From Sedimentisphaerales bacterium (GTDB lineage Bacteria > Planctomycetota > Phycisphaerae > Sedimentisphaerales > SG8-4), in assembly GCA_016928975.1 (NCBI GenBank), contig JAFGJR010000334.1, forward strand, positions 1-35,382: a stretch of 35,382 nucleotides of DNA. The letters are read 5' to 3'. Under the pieces are notes generated by a model. That model saw only the letters and a program-made list of their open reading frames with translations. It made no database searches and had not been told where the DNA came from. Numbering within the stretch: position 1 is the stretch's first letter; each line of letters begins with the position of its first letter. Positions 26,172 to 34,652 of this stretch are shown piece by piece. The position numbers were made by a program, and so were the translations under genes.

Positions 26172-26834
26172 TCACAGCTTGCGCAGCAAGCCCACGACCA
26201 CCCCCTGGATGCGGCAGTTGTTCGAGTAGATGGGCTCGTAGTTGGCATTGCCCGGCTGGAGCCGGACACCGTCGGGCTCCCGATAGAATCGCTTCAGCGT
26301 GGCCTCGCCCTTGTTCACCAGAGCCACCACGAGCTGGCCATTCTCCGCCACCTCGGTGCGCTTGCAGATCACGTAATCCCCCGGCTGGATGTTCTCCTCG
26401 ATCATGCTGTCGCCCGAGACTTCCAGCGCGAACAGTCCGTCCCCCAGGCCAAAACAGGATTCTAAAGACAGGTTATCCCTGTTTTCAACGGCCTCGATCG
26501 GCAATCCCGCAGCCACACGTCCGGCCAGACGAATGCCCGCAGGCAAGTCCTCGCCGGCCGGCGACGCGTCCGCCTGGGAGTGTCTAAGCAGTTTTCGCCC
26601 TCGGGAGGTCAATCTCAAAGAGCGAGCCCTGCCCGGCGAAGCGGCGAGCAGGGATTTTCTTTGCAGCTCGCTTAGATGCTCGAACACGGTGCTTCGGCTG
26701 AGGTTCAATTGCGCCGCCAGCTCGGCTATCGTCGGGGAATAGCATCGGTTCCCGTGGAAAGCGGCGATGTGCCGGAGCACCTGGAGTTGCTTGGGGGTCA
26801 AACCGTCGATGGTGTCTGTGTCTCTCCGCCACAT
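26172..26834 (-). CDS. lexA: LexA repressor, self-cleaving SOS regulator
   Basis: The 220-residue protein has the LexA layout: a winged helix-turn-helix at about 10-75 (LTPKQLQVLRHIAAF, SPTIAELAAQLNLSRSTV) and a S24 autoprotease domain. The cleavage site is Ala109-Gly110 in RVAAGLPIEA. The catalytic Ser143 lies in VSGDSM and Lys181 in ATLKRF. It represses DNA-repair genes until RecA filaments trigger cleavage. Met 26834 is chosen because AAGGAG lies 12 bases upstream and the domain starts directly after; the frame is open 22 codons further without a better site. The recognition helix is not close to that of E. coli LexA, so the operator cannot be read off. No other SOS gene is in the window. 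Confidence 0.95.
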   Translation of the reverse strand: MWRRDTDTIDGLTPKQLQVLRHIAAFHGNRCYSPTIAELAAQLNLSRSTVFEHLSELQRKSLLAASPGRARSLRLTSRGRKLLRHSQADASPAGEDLPAGIRLAGRVAAGLPIEAVENRDNLSLESCFGLGDGLFALEVSGDSMIEENIQPGDYVICKRTEVAENGQLVVALVNKGEATLKRFYREPDGVRLQPGNANYEPIYSNNCRIQGVVVGLLRKL

Positions 26835-27075
26835 CGGTGATCTTCTCCTTGCCCGAGGAAGCGGGCGCATCGCGAATTGCCGTGATGACCAGCGGTACAC
26901 GCCGTGTCCCCGACAGCACGCCCATGATTTCAGCGACGGATGCCAACACCCGCGTCAGGTGCCCCGCCGATGGATCCGCGGGCCCCGGCGGTGACCCCGG
27001 CCAGATGGAAACGTACTCGCCCCCAGGTCCGAACTTGCATGCAGGCTCGATCCGTCCAATTCTGTGCGTATTCAT
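26584..27075 (-). CDS. possible small protein upstream of and overlapping lexA
   Basis: A 163-codon minus-strand frame begins at ATG 27075, with CAGGG 8 bases upstream. The first 80 or so residues are protein-like (GRIEPACKFGPGGEYVSIW, HLTRVLASVAEIMGVLSG, RRVPLVITAI). From about residue 85 it overlaps lexA in another frame and becomes Arg/Pro-rich, as out-of-frame reading does. The real product may be the first part only, with its own stop lost, or the whole may be chance. The family is unknown. Confidence 0.4.
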   Translation of the reverse strand: MNTHRIGRIEPACKFGPGGEYVSIWPGSPPGPADPSAGHLTRVLASVAEIMGVLSGTRRVPLVITAIRDAPASSGKEKITDVAERHRHHRRFDPQATPGAPAHRRFPREPMLFPDDSRAGGAIEPQPKHRVRASKRAAKKIPARRFAGQGSLFEIDLPRAKTA

Positions 27076-27475
27076 CCTTGATACCCTGTACTCTTCAGCG
27101 GTTTTTTTGACTCCTGTCCTATCGCCCCTGTTCTATCGGCGGCACCCCCACAAAAACCCAAACAAAAACCGAACAAATCCGCGTCTGTCGAGGACCTTTT
27201 TGTGCGAGGCCACATGGCCCAACTGCCCCCCGCCCTTATATGGGACCCATGACGAAAATAAGGTATGTCGTTGACCCGAAGTTGCTGCGTGGAAAACCCT
27301 GTTTCTTGCTGTTCTCGCGCAGAGACGCAGGGAATCATTCTTCCAGGCCGTTCGCCGCACGAGTGATCCCAACGACGCAACGCGTCAGAGTCGTGTGAGC
27401 TTCCACAAATGATGATAGCTTGGCTGTAAGAATGAGTCAAGGCGAATGGCACCACAAGGCGCGCCTACGTCCCTT
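27076..27475. other. gene-free region upstream of lexA with tandem 12-mer
   Basis: No gene is supported here. Two adjacent 12-base units, ACAAAAACCCAA (27150-27161) and ACAAAAACCGAA (27162-27173), differ at one position and are followed by ACAAATCC. On the minus strand this reads GTTCGGTTTTTGTTTGGG. A TATAAG hexamer around 27240 could be part of a promoter for the lexA side. A GGCCACATGGCC palindrome lies near 27210. Confidence 0.45.
27150..27173 (-). promoter_or_regulatory. tandem 12-bp repeat, possible operator upstream of lexA
   Basis: The two 12-mers described for this region match 11 of 12 and are exactly adjacent. On the minus strand GTTC-N7-GTTT can be read across them, one base from the GTTC-N7-GTTC LexA box known from alphaproteobacteria. 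Because the LexA box of this lineage is unknown to me, autoregulation is only a hypothesis. Confidence 0.25.
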
Positions 27476-27672
27476 CAGCCGGAGTGAGCGCGCCGCAGTC
27501 GGGGCCGGAGATCAGGGCGGGGGCCTTCGAGCTCCATGGGTTCGGTGAGGTCTTTGATAGGTTCCACCAGGAACTCGTCGGGTTTCATCGTGACCGCGTT
27601 GCGCCCACGGTCGTAGTGGAATTGCGGGACGGCCAGGTACAGGTCATCGCAGGCGAGGGGTGGTGCATCTGA
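27476..27672 (-). pseudogene. protein-like remnant without a start codon
   Basis: The minus-strand frame ending with TGA at 27476-27478 is open for about 65 codons and reads like real protein (CDDLYLAVPQFHYDRGRNAV, MKPDEFLVEPIKDLTEPMEL). Upstream of it, two in-frame stops occur at about 27685 and no suitable start is found. I cannot name the family. The adjoining 27680-27740 sequence may be the edge of an inserted element. It is probably a truncated 3' gene end. Confidence 0.45.
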
Positions 27673-27776
27673 TGATTCTACGGGGCCTCACTACCACCGT
27701 AAGAAACTCCCCCTTCCAAGTGCGGTTCTGTCTCTCACTATGTTGTTGCGTCGGTCGTGACGCAGACCACCTGCAA

Positions 27777-29924
27777 TCACTGGCTTTGGGATGTCGCTGG
27801 GGCTGCGTTGGCACGCAGAGGCGTAGCGGCGGATGATATCTGCATGAGACCGGTGCCGTCCGGATATCGGCTGACGGATTGGTCGGCGGCCAGGTTCTCA
27901 AAGGTCGCGGAATCCAGCAGCGCGTAGCCATTCTCAGCCGCGTCGTACAGCCAGATCGTCTCACCACGCGATGACAGCTTGAAATTCGCGTGCAGGCCTG
28001 GCTCATCGCTGCCATCCTCATCCCCCCAGACGATCAGGTATCCGCCCGGTGCAAGCTGAGTGTCCCGCGGGAATTGCCACTTGAGCGGATTGCTTGCATT
28101 GTCGCTCAGGTACATCCCGGACAGGTCAATGGGCTGATCGCTGACGTTCTTCAGCTCGATCCAGTCGTCGTACTGGCCCTGTGGGTCGGCAATGGTGAAC
28201 TGGTTGCGTGCCATGATTTCGTTGAGCACGATGGCGGAGGACCCTTCGTGCGGGTAGGTCACGACGTGAGCGTAGACTTCACGCTCCGCACAGGGAGGGT
28301 CAAACACCACAGTCCCGGTAGTGTCGGCGGCCGTGGCCTGAACGTAGTAGCGCAGCACCGTACCTGCAGGGTAGTCCGGCAGGGTAAGGCAGAAGATATG
28401 CTCGGCCGCCTCGCCTTCGCCCTGGGTGCCCTCGTCCGTCATGGGCATCGGCGTAAAGAGCGCAAACGGCCCTGCGGCGACGAGTAACTGGACGCCGGAT
28501 ATGGCCAGAACGTTGTCAAGATGGGCTGTCACAGTAATGGTCTGTCCCGATGCATTTTGGGCGGTGTCCTGCGTGACGGCAACGATCTTGGGGACCGGTC
28601 GGTTGACTTCCCGGTTCGACAGGATCGAGGCACGTCGGGTTCGAACGAAGCTGTTCAGCGTGTCGATGCCACTGGTGAATGCCTGGTAGGTGTACAGCTT
28701 CTTGGTGTCGGCCCTCACAGCCTCGTCGATGAGGGCTCGATAGGCGTCGATCTTCGCGCCGAGGCCCTCCTCTGTGAAGAAGGAGTCCAGAATCGTGCGG
28801 ATGTGGGCAAGGTATCTCTGTCGATACTGCGAGATGGACATCAGGCGGTACATGAGCGGCACGAGCGGATCGTCGGCCCGGTAGAAGATGGACCAACCCG
28901 TGCCGGTCGTCAGATTCATGGATTCATTTCCATCGTACTGAATGAGGTGCATCCGGCCCGTTTCCGGCTCGTAGTACAGACAATAGTCGCTGCCCCGTTT
29001 GTTGACGTACCCGTCATCGTCCTGGAAGATGATCTCGAACGCACAGACCCACAACGCACGATCCACGTCGAGCACCGGCTCCAGCTTGTCCGGCAATTGC
29101 GCCAGCGCTGTGTTATTCAGCACATCGCACACGTGAATCAGGCTGGCCCAAGGGTCGGCCTGCTTGCTGTTCTTCAGCTCATAGACGCGCTCGTACGTCG
29201 TCAAAGCGCTACCCTGCCAGGTGAGGGCTGCCACGCCGTTCGTGACGCCGCCTCCGCCACCGGGCATCTCAGTTACAGTGATCTCTCCGCCAACATCGCG
29301 TACCGGCACATTCGGCCTGCCCGGAGTGCCACCAGGCGGAGTGACGCCGGGGAAGCCCCCGCCACCCATGTCGCCCTGGGCACGCCAGCGCGTGCCGTCA
29401 TTGCTGAGGAACCAGTCCCGGATGAAGTCCCCGTTGAGCTGTTGGATATTGGCATAGACGCCCCAGTTCTCGCCGTTGATTTCGAGCGTCACGAAGTTCG
29501 CCTTGGCGCTGGGGACCTGCTGACGGCATGTATTGGAATAGAGCACCTCTCGCATGAAGGTGGCGTCACTCGCACAGTTGATCAAGTTGAGGGTCTCGTA
29601 GCCCATCAGGCGCTGGTTTGGGTCGGTATAGTCAATCTCGATATTGAAGGACTTCTTCTGGGAGTCCCCCGTCATCATATAGGAGGTATTGCCACGGAAG
29701 CGGACCCCGACCCCCTCGTAGACGACGCCATCGACGGTCAGTGCAGCCGCCAGATTGGTCTTGGTCTGATAATTGTTCTGCAACTGCTGCCACCAGTCGG
29801 CCCCAGAGAACTCCAACTGCAGGACCGGGACGCTCGTTTCATCGTAGAGGTCCTCCCCGGCAGCGACACCCAACCAGCACGACACCGCCCCGATCGATAC
29901 GATCAGAAATACCCTGGCGCTCAT
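27777..29924 (-). CDS. secreted CotH-kinase family protein with lamin-tail domain
   Basis: The 715-residue protein has a signal peptide (VFLIVSIGAVSCWLGVAAG). A CotH kinase-like domain (about 30-430) shows VGVRFRGNTSYM, KKSFNIEID, NWGVYANIQQLNGDFI and the acidic IQYDGNES region. A beta-sandwich linker follows (about 450-560). Near the C-terminus, residues about 570-690, is a lamin-tail (LTD) domain (IVLNEIMARN, DDWIELKNVS, LSGMYLSDN). Residues about 185-230 are an unusual Gly/Pro-rich insert inside the kinase part. CotH proteins phosphorylate proteins outside the cytoplasm in spore formers; in planctomycetes the target is unknown. GGGAGGTG 4 bases upstream supports ATG 29924. Confidence 0.9.
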   Translation of the reverse strand: MSARVFLIVSIGAVSCWLGVAAGEDLYDETSVPVLQLEFSGADWWQQLQNNYQTKTNLAAALTVDGVVYEGVGVRFRGNTSYMMTGDSQKKSFNIEIDYTDPNQRLMGYETLNLINCASDATFMREVLYSNTCRQQVPSAKANFVTLEINGENWGVYANIQQLNGDFIRDWFLSNDGTRWRAQGDMGGGGFPGVTPPGGTPGRPNVPVRDVGGEITVTEMPGGGGGVTNGVAALTWQGSALTTYERVYELKNSKQADPWASLIHVCDVLNNTALAQLPDKLEPVLDVDRALWVCAFEIIFQDDDGYVNKRGSDYCLYYEPETGRMHLIQYDGNESMNLTTGTGWSIFYRADDPLVPLMYRLMSISQYRQRYLAHIRTILDSFFTEEGLGAKIDAYRALIDEAVRADTKKLYTYQAFTSGIDTLNSFVRTRRASILSNREVNRPVPKIVAVTQDTAQNASGQTITVTAHLDNVLAISGVQLLVAAGPFALFTPMPMTDEGTQGEGEAAEHIFCLTLPDYPAGTVLRYYVQATAADTTGTVVFDPPCAEREVYAHVVTYPHEGSSAIVLNEIMARNQFTIADPQGQYDDWIELKNVSDQPIDLSGMYLSDNASNPLKWQFPRDTQLAPGGYLIVWGDEDGSDEPGLHANFKLSSRGETIWLYDAAENGYALLDSATFENLAADQSVSRYPDGTGLMQISSAATPLRANAAPATSQSQ

Positions 29925-30242
29925 GGCGCACCTCCCCGCATTGCCACCTTATGCTTGTCGTTCTTAGCGTCAATTATTGCTTCTTCACCCTCAATCAGTC
30001 CCCGCGGCCGAGAAAACGTAACACTCTCCCGCCAGAAATCACGAGATTCTGGCCAGATTGTTGTGCTGCTGTCGTGACGCTGACGTATCCATATCCTCCG
30101 ATTGCCTTCGTCACCGCTGTCCGCTACGATAAGCGGGGGTGCCGATGGTCTTAACGCCGCATCTATCGAGGAGGATCCACCGACACCCCCTGAGTAAGAA
30201 ACTGCTCGTACAATCCGTCCGTTCGTCATGGACGCGAGCTGT
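29925..30242. other. intergenic region between the methyltransferase and CotH genes
   Basis: No gene is supported. A hairpin at 30031-30053 (GCCAGAAATC against GATTCTGGC, one bulge) lies about 110 bases upstream of the CotH start. A longer inverted repeat, 30135-30148 with 30177-30190 (12 of 14 pair), lies just after the methyltransferase gene. Neither has a T-run. They may mark mRNA ends or another small repeat. Confidence 0.45.
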
Positions 30243-31163
30243 CTATTTCAGATCACGCTTCTTCAGGGTCACGCTGAAGCCGCCGCCCTCGGCGAAGAAG
30301 AGCGTCTCGATATCCGGGTTGGTCGTGATGGCTTCGATGTACCTCGAGTCCGCCATGCCTGCGCTGATGTTGTGTGCCAGGATCAGGCCGCCCGGACGCA
30401 TCTTGGGCAGCAGCTTGTTCAGGTAATCGAGGTAGCCCTCTTTGTCGGCATCGATGAACGCCATGTCCACGGGGCCCTCCACCTGTGTGATCTTCTCGTG
30501 CGCGTCCCCCTCGACCAGCGTGACGATGTCCGCGACGCCTGCCTTCTTGAAGTTCTCCCTCGCCAGCGCAGCCCGCTCTGCATCGATCTCAAATGTGGTG
30601 AGCTTGCCGCCGGTGGTCTTCAAGGCCAGACACTGCCAGATCGCCGAATAGCCGTTCGAAGTGCCTACCTCGACGACATTCTTGGCGCCGATGGACTCTG
30701 CTGTCAGCCGGAGGAAGCGGCCGCCCTCTGACGGGACGTTCATCATGTTCCTTCGCTGGCTTCTATCCATCTCATTGAGCACCGCCAGGATCGCCTTCTC
30801 CGCATCGTTCTTGGGCACTGGCGCCTTGGTGAACTCGGACGAGGGTTCGCCTCCCCGGCCAAACCGGCCGCCGGGGCCTCGCATCCTTTCGGGCGGACCG
30901 CCCGGACCGGGTCCCCCCGGCCCACCCTGGAACTGCTGGCGCCGCTGTCTCATCTGCCGGATCAGCTCGCCGATTCTGTCCATGTCCTTTTGTTCGTAGG
31001 CCCTTTCCAGATCGTCCAACCATGGACCCATCGGCCCGCCCTGAGGGCCCATACGAGGAGGGTAGCCCGGCCCGCCGCCCTGGGAGCCTTCCTGCGCCAG
31101 GATCAGGCCAACGGTAGTCAACAGTGTTATCCCTACGACTGCGATCATGATTCTCTTTGCCAT
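30243..31163 (-). CDS. O-methyltransferase (CCoAOMT/OMT family 3-like) with signal peptide
   Basis: The 306-residue protein starts with a signal-like segment (IMIAVVGITLLTTVGLILAQ), then a Gly/Pro/Arg/Gln-rich region (26-107) with a short helix. A family-3 O-methyltransferase domain follows: VVEVGTSNGYSAIW (SAM-binding loop), FEIDAERAALARENF, LVEGDA and the metal site AFIDADKEGYLDYL. The second metal-site element, usually DN, reads HN (ILAHNI, His264-Asn265). A secreted SAM enzyme would be odd because SAM is cytoplasmic, so the hydrophobic N-terminus may be a membrane anchor or the protein may have lost catalysis. AAAGGAG 6 bases upstream supports ATG 31163. Confidence 0.88.
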   Translation of the reverse strand: MAKRIMIAVVGITLLTTVGLILAQEGSQGGGPGYPPRMGPQGGPMGPWLDDLERAYEQKDMDRIGELIRQMRQRRQQFQGGPGGPGPGGPPERMRGPGGRFGRGGEPSSEFTKAPVPKNDAEKAILAVLNEMDRSQRRNMMNVPSEGGRFLRLTAESIGAKNVVEVGTSNGYSAIWQCLALKTTGGKLTTFEIDAERAALARENFKKAGVADIVTLVEGDAHEKITQVEGPVDMAFIDADKEGYLDYLNKLLPKMRPGGLILAHNISAGMADSRYIEAITTNPDIETLFFAEGGGFSVTLKKRDLK

Positions 31164-31222
31164 CGTGCGCTCCTTTGTGAAACTGCTGTGTAGGTCATCT
31201 ATGAATCCCCAATGGGGTAATT

Positions 31223-31239
31223 CTCACTACCATAGTGAG
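31223..31239. terminator. small perfect hairpin between the methyltransferase and permease genes
   Basis: CTCACTA (31223-31229) pairs perfectly with TAGTGAG (31233-31239) around CCA. It is flanked by CCCCAATGGGG and GCCCCTGCGGGC hairpins. No T-run follows on either strand, so it is at best a weak terminator or mRNA-end structure for the export operon that ends at 31344. Confidence 0.3.
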
Positions 31240-31343
31240 CCCCTGCGGGCAGCAGTTACAGCGCCGCGATGGTTTGTGGAAAAGACAGCAGCAAGGGCTT
31301 CCCGCCACGACCACAGATCAGCGGCCGGAAGTCGTGGATGCGT

Positions 31344-32612
31344 TCACTCGTGTCGCAGGGCGACGATGGGATCGACCTTGGCGGCGTGCACCGCAGGGTA
31401 GAGGCCGAAAAGAATCCCGGTGGCCATACTGATGAACAGCGGCAGGAGAATGCCATTCAGGGTGACCACGGTGGGCATCTCCGAGAAATGCGTGATGAGC
31501 AGGGGAATGAGCACGCCGATCCCCAGGCCGATCAGACCCCCGATCGTGGAGAGCACGACCGTTTCGATGAGGAACTGGTAGACGATCTGCCGTCGCTTGG
31601 CCCCGATGGCCCTGCGAATCCCGATTTCCCGGGTGCGCTCGGTGACGGAGGCGAGCATGATGTTCATGATCCCGATGCCGCCGACGAGCAGGCTAATGCC
31701 GGCGATGGAGCCCAGGACGATGTTGAACGTCCGCTTGGTGGCCTGCGCCTGCTTGAGCAGGGCCAGAGGAACGCTGACGATGTAGTCCTTCTTCTTGTGG
31801 AACCGTTGCAGCATTCTCTCGATCCCCGCCGCTACGGCCTCCACGTGCTCCGCCTGATCCGCCTGGACGATGATCTGGTGCAACTCGACCATCTCCCGCT
31901 GGAACGAGCCGGACGTCATTCTCGCGAAGATATCTCCGAAGTACCGACGCGCCACCTCCAGGGAGACGTACACATCCACCTCCTGGTCGGGGATCTGGAT
32001 ATTGCCGGCCTGTCCGCTCTCGCTCTGGACGATGCCGATGATCTCGAACTCGTTGCCGCCGACCCGGAGGGTCTGCCCGATGGTCCCCTCCGTCGCCAGC
32101 AGCTTTCGGGCCCCGAACTCGGTGAGGATCGCCACCGGGGCCTGCTTCTTCTCATCGGCGCGGAGGAGAACCCGGCCCGCCAGGACGTGGCGACGCACCA
32201 GGTCGAACCACTCCGGGGTCGTCCCCACCACGCGAAGCTCCATGGCCCGCTCTCGCAGCCGGCAGTCCTTGCGAATCAGCTTGACCGGGGCGGTCTGCCG
32301 GACGTTGGCGAAGCTGGCGGCCAGCCGGCGATGGTCCTCGTACGTCAGGCCGAACACGCTTAACATGGTCCGCACCGTGCTCGTCGCCTCGTCCTCAGCC
32401 GGCTTGATCGAGGAGATGATGATGTTCGTGCTGCCAAGCTTGCGAATCTGCGACAGCGCCTCCTTGCTGGCGCCCTCTCCAACGGACAGCATGGCCACCA
32501 CGCTGCCCACGCCGAAGACGACGCCCAGCATCGTCAGAAACGACCGCAGCTTGTGCAGCAGCAGGTTCTCGATGCCCAGCCAGATGTTTCGTACGATTTT
32601 CGCCTGCCGCAT
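31344..32612 (-). CDS. MacB-like ABC transporter permease, copy 2
   Basis: The 422-residue protein has the MacB/FtsX layout. One membrane helix lies at about 23-43, then a large extracytoplasmic MacB_PCD domain follows (about 45-290, with GAS, NIIISS and GNEFEIIGIVQSESGQAG). Three C-terminal helices lie in the FtsX domain (VLGSIAGISLLVGGIGIMNI, ETVVLSTIGGLIGLGIGVL, LFISMATGILFGLYP). It ends in AKVDPIVALRHE, the typical MacB tail. It is a close duplicate of the upstream permease. AAGGGG 9 bases upstream is the likely ribosome-binding site but lies in a hairpin. MacB-type permeases use ATP on the inside to work a periplasmic adaptor and outer-membrane exit duct. Confidence 0.93.
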   Translation of the reverse strand: MRQAKIVRNIWLGIENLLLHKLRSFLTMLGVVFGVGSVVAMLSVGEGASKEALSQIRKLGSTNIIISSIKPAEDEATSTVRTMLSVFGLTYEDHRRLAASFANVRQTAPVKLIRKDCRLRERAMELRVVGTTPEWFDLVRRHVLAGRVLLRADEKKQAPVAILTEFGARKLLATEGTIGQTLRVGGNEFEIIGIVQSESGQAGNIQIPDQEVDVYVSLEVARRYFGDIFARMTSGSFQREMVELHQIIVQADQAEHVEAVAAGIERMLQRFHKKKDYIVSVPLALLKQAQATKRTFNIVLGSIAGISLLVGGIGIMNIMLASVTERTREIGIRRAIGAKRRQIVYQFLIETVVLSTIGGLIGLGIGVLIPLLITHFSEMPTVVTLNGILLPLFISMATGILFGLYPAVHAAKVDPIVALRHE

Positions 32613-32620
32613 ATTTCACG

Positions 32621-32634
32621 GCCCCTTTCGGGGC
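32621..32634 (-). promoter_or_regulatory. hairpin covering the ribosome-binding site of permease copy 2
   Basis: GCCCC (32621-32625) pairs with GGGGC (32630-32634) around a 4-base loop. On the minus strand the ribosome-binding AAGGGG (32627-32622) is inside this hairpin. That could lower or regulate translation of copy 2 relative to copy 1. Confidence 0.5.
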
Positions 32635-32639
32635 AATAA

Positions 32640-32666
32640 GACCTATGGGACCTATACGACCTATAT
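32640..32666. repeat. three tandem 9-base units GACCTATNN
   Basis: GACCTATGG, GACCTATAC and GACCTATAT follow each other exactly. From memory, runs of this kind (ACCTAT every 9 bases) are scattered between genes in several planctomycete genomes. It lies in the 59-base gap between the two permease genes, next to the hairpin over the ribosome-binding site. Confidence 0.75.
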
Positions 32667-32671
32667 TTCTG

Positions 32672-33926
32672 TTATTCGTGCCTCAGGGCCACAATCGGGT
32701 CCACCTGCGCCGCGTGCATCGCGGGGTACAGCCCGAAGAGAATCCCGATGCCCATGCTGATCACCAGCGGCAGCAGAATGCCGCGAAGGGTGACAACCGT
32801 GGGCATGTGTGAGAAATGCGTGATCATGAACGGGATCAGCACTCCGATGCCCAAACCGATCAGGCCTCCCGCCATCGACAGCACCACCGTCTCGATGAGG
32901 AACTGATAGATGATCTGTTTTCGCTTGGCGCCGATGGCCCGGCGAATCCCGATCTCGCGCGTTCGCTCGGTGACGGAGGCGAGCATGATGTTCATGATGC
33001 CGATGCCGCCCACGAGCAGACTGATGCCCGCGATGGAACCCAGGACGATATTGAACGTCCGCTTTGTCGCCTCTGCCTGCTTGAGCAGCGCCAGAGGAAC
33101 GCTCACGACGTAGTCCTTCTTCTTGTGGAACCGCTGGAGCATTCGTTCGATGCCCGCCGCCACGGCCTCCGCGTGTTTCGGATCGTCCACCTGGACGATG
33201 ATCTGGTGCAACTCCACCAGCTCCCGCTCGTCCGAGCCCGCCGTCCGTTTGGCGAAGATGTCCCCGAAGTACCTGCGAGCCACCTCCAGAGGAACGTAGA
33301 CGTCGATTTCCTGGTCGGGGACCTGGATACTGCCGGCCTGTCCGCTCTCGCTCTTGATGATGCCGACGATCTCGAACTCGTTGCCGCCGATGCGAAGCGT
33401 CTGCCCGATGCTGCCTTCCGTCGCCAGCAGCTTCCGGGCGCCGTACTCCGTCACAATCGCGATGGGAGACCGCTTGTCCTGATCGGACGGCAACATGGCC
33501 CGCCCGGCCACGATATCGCGCGGCACGAGCTTGAACCACTCGGGCGTCGCACCCACGACGCGCAGTTCCATGGATCTCTCTCGCAGTCGGGAGTCCTTTC
33601 GCAGGAGCTTGGCAGGCGCCGTCTGTCGCACGTTCGCGAAACTCGCGGCGATCCTGTGGTGGTCGTCATAGGTCAGCCCGTAGATGCTCATATGAGAGTG
33701 GACCGTGCTGGTCTGCTCCTCCTCGGCCGACTTCACGGAGGAGATGATGATGTTGTTGCTGCCGAGCTTGCGGATTTGGGCCAGCGCCTCCTTGCTGGCG
33801 CCCTCGCCGACGGAGAGCATGGCCACCACGCTGCCGACGCCAAAGACCACGCCGAGCATCGTCAGGAACGAGCGCAGCTTGTGCAGCAGCAGGTTCTCGA
33901 CGCCCAGGAGGATGTTTCGTGCGATC

Positions 33927-33940
<14 letters not shown>
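32672..33940 (-). CDS. MacB-like ABC transporter permease, copy 1
   Basis: This 422-residue permease has the same length and layout as copy 2. The N-terminal helix (SFLTMLGVVFGVGSVVAML), the MacB_PCD periplasmic domain and three FtsX helices are all present, ending AQVDPIVALRHE. By eye the two copies are over 75% identical, with most changes in the periplasmic domain and few in the membrane helices. ATG 33940 overlaps the ATPase gene end by 14 bases, so the two are translationally coupled. It may form a homodimer, or a heterodimer with copy 2. Confidence 0.94.

Positions 33941-34652
<712 letters not shown>

Noticed and set aside
27072..27455. 127-codon minus-strand frame upstream of lexA
   Set aside because: Low-quality composition, no start signal, covers the tandem 12-mer region; treated as non-coding.
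32640..32666. Tandem units as a CRISPR array
   Set aside because: Units are 9 bases with no spacers; no cas genes in the window.
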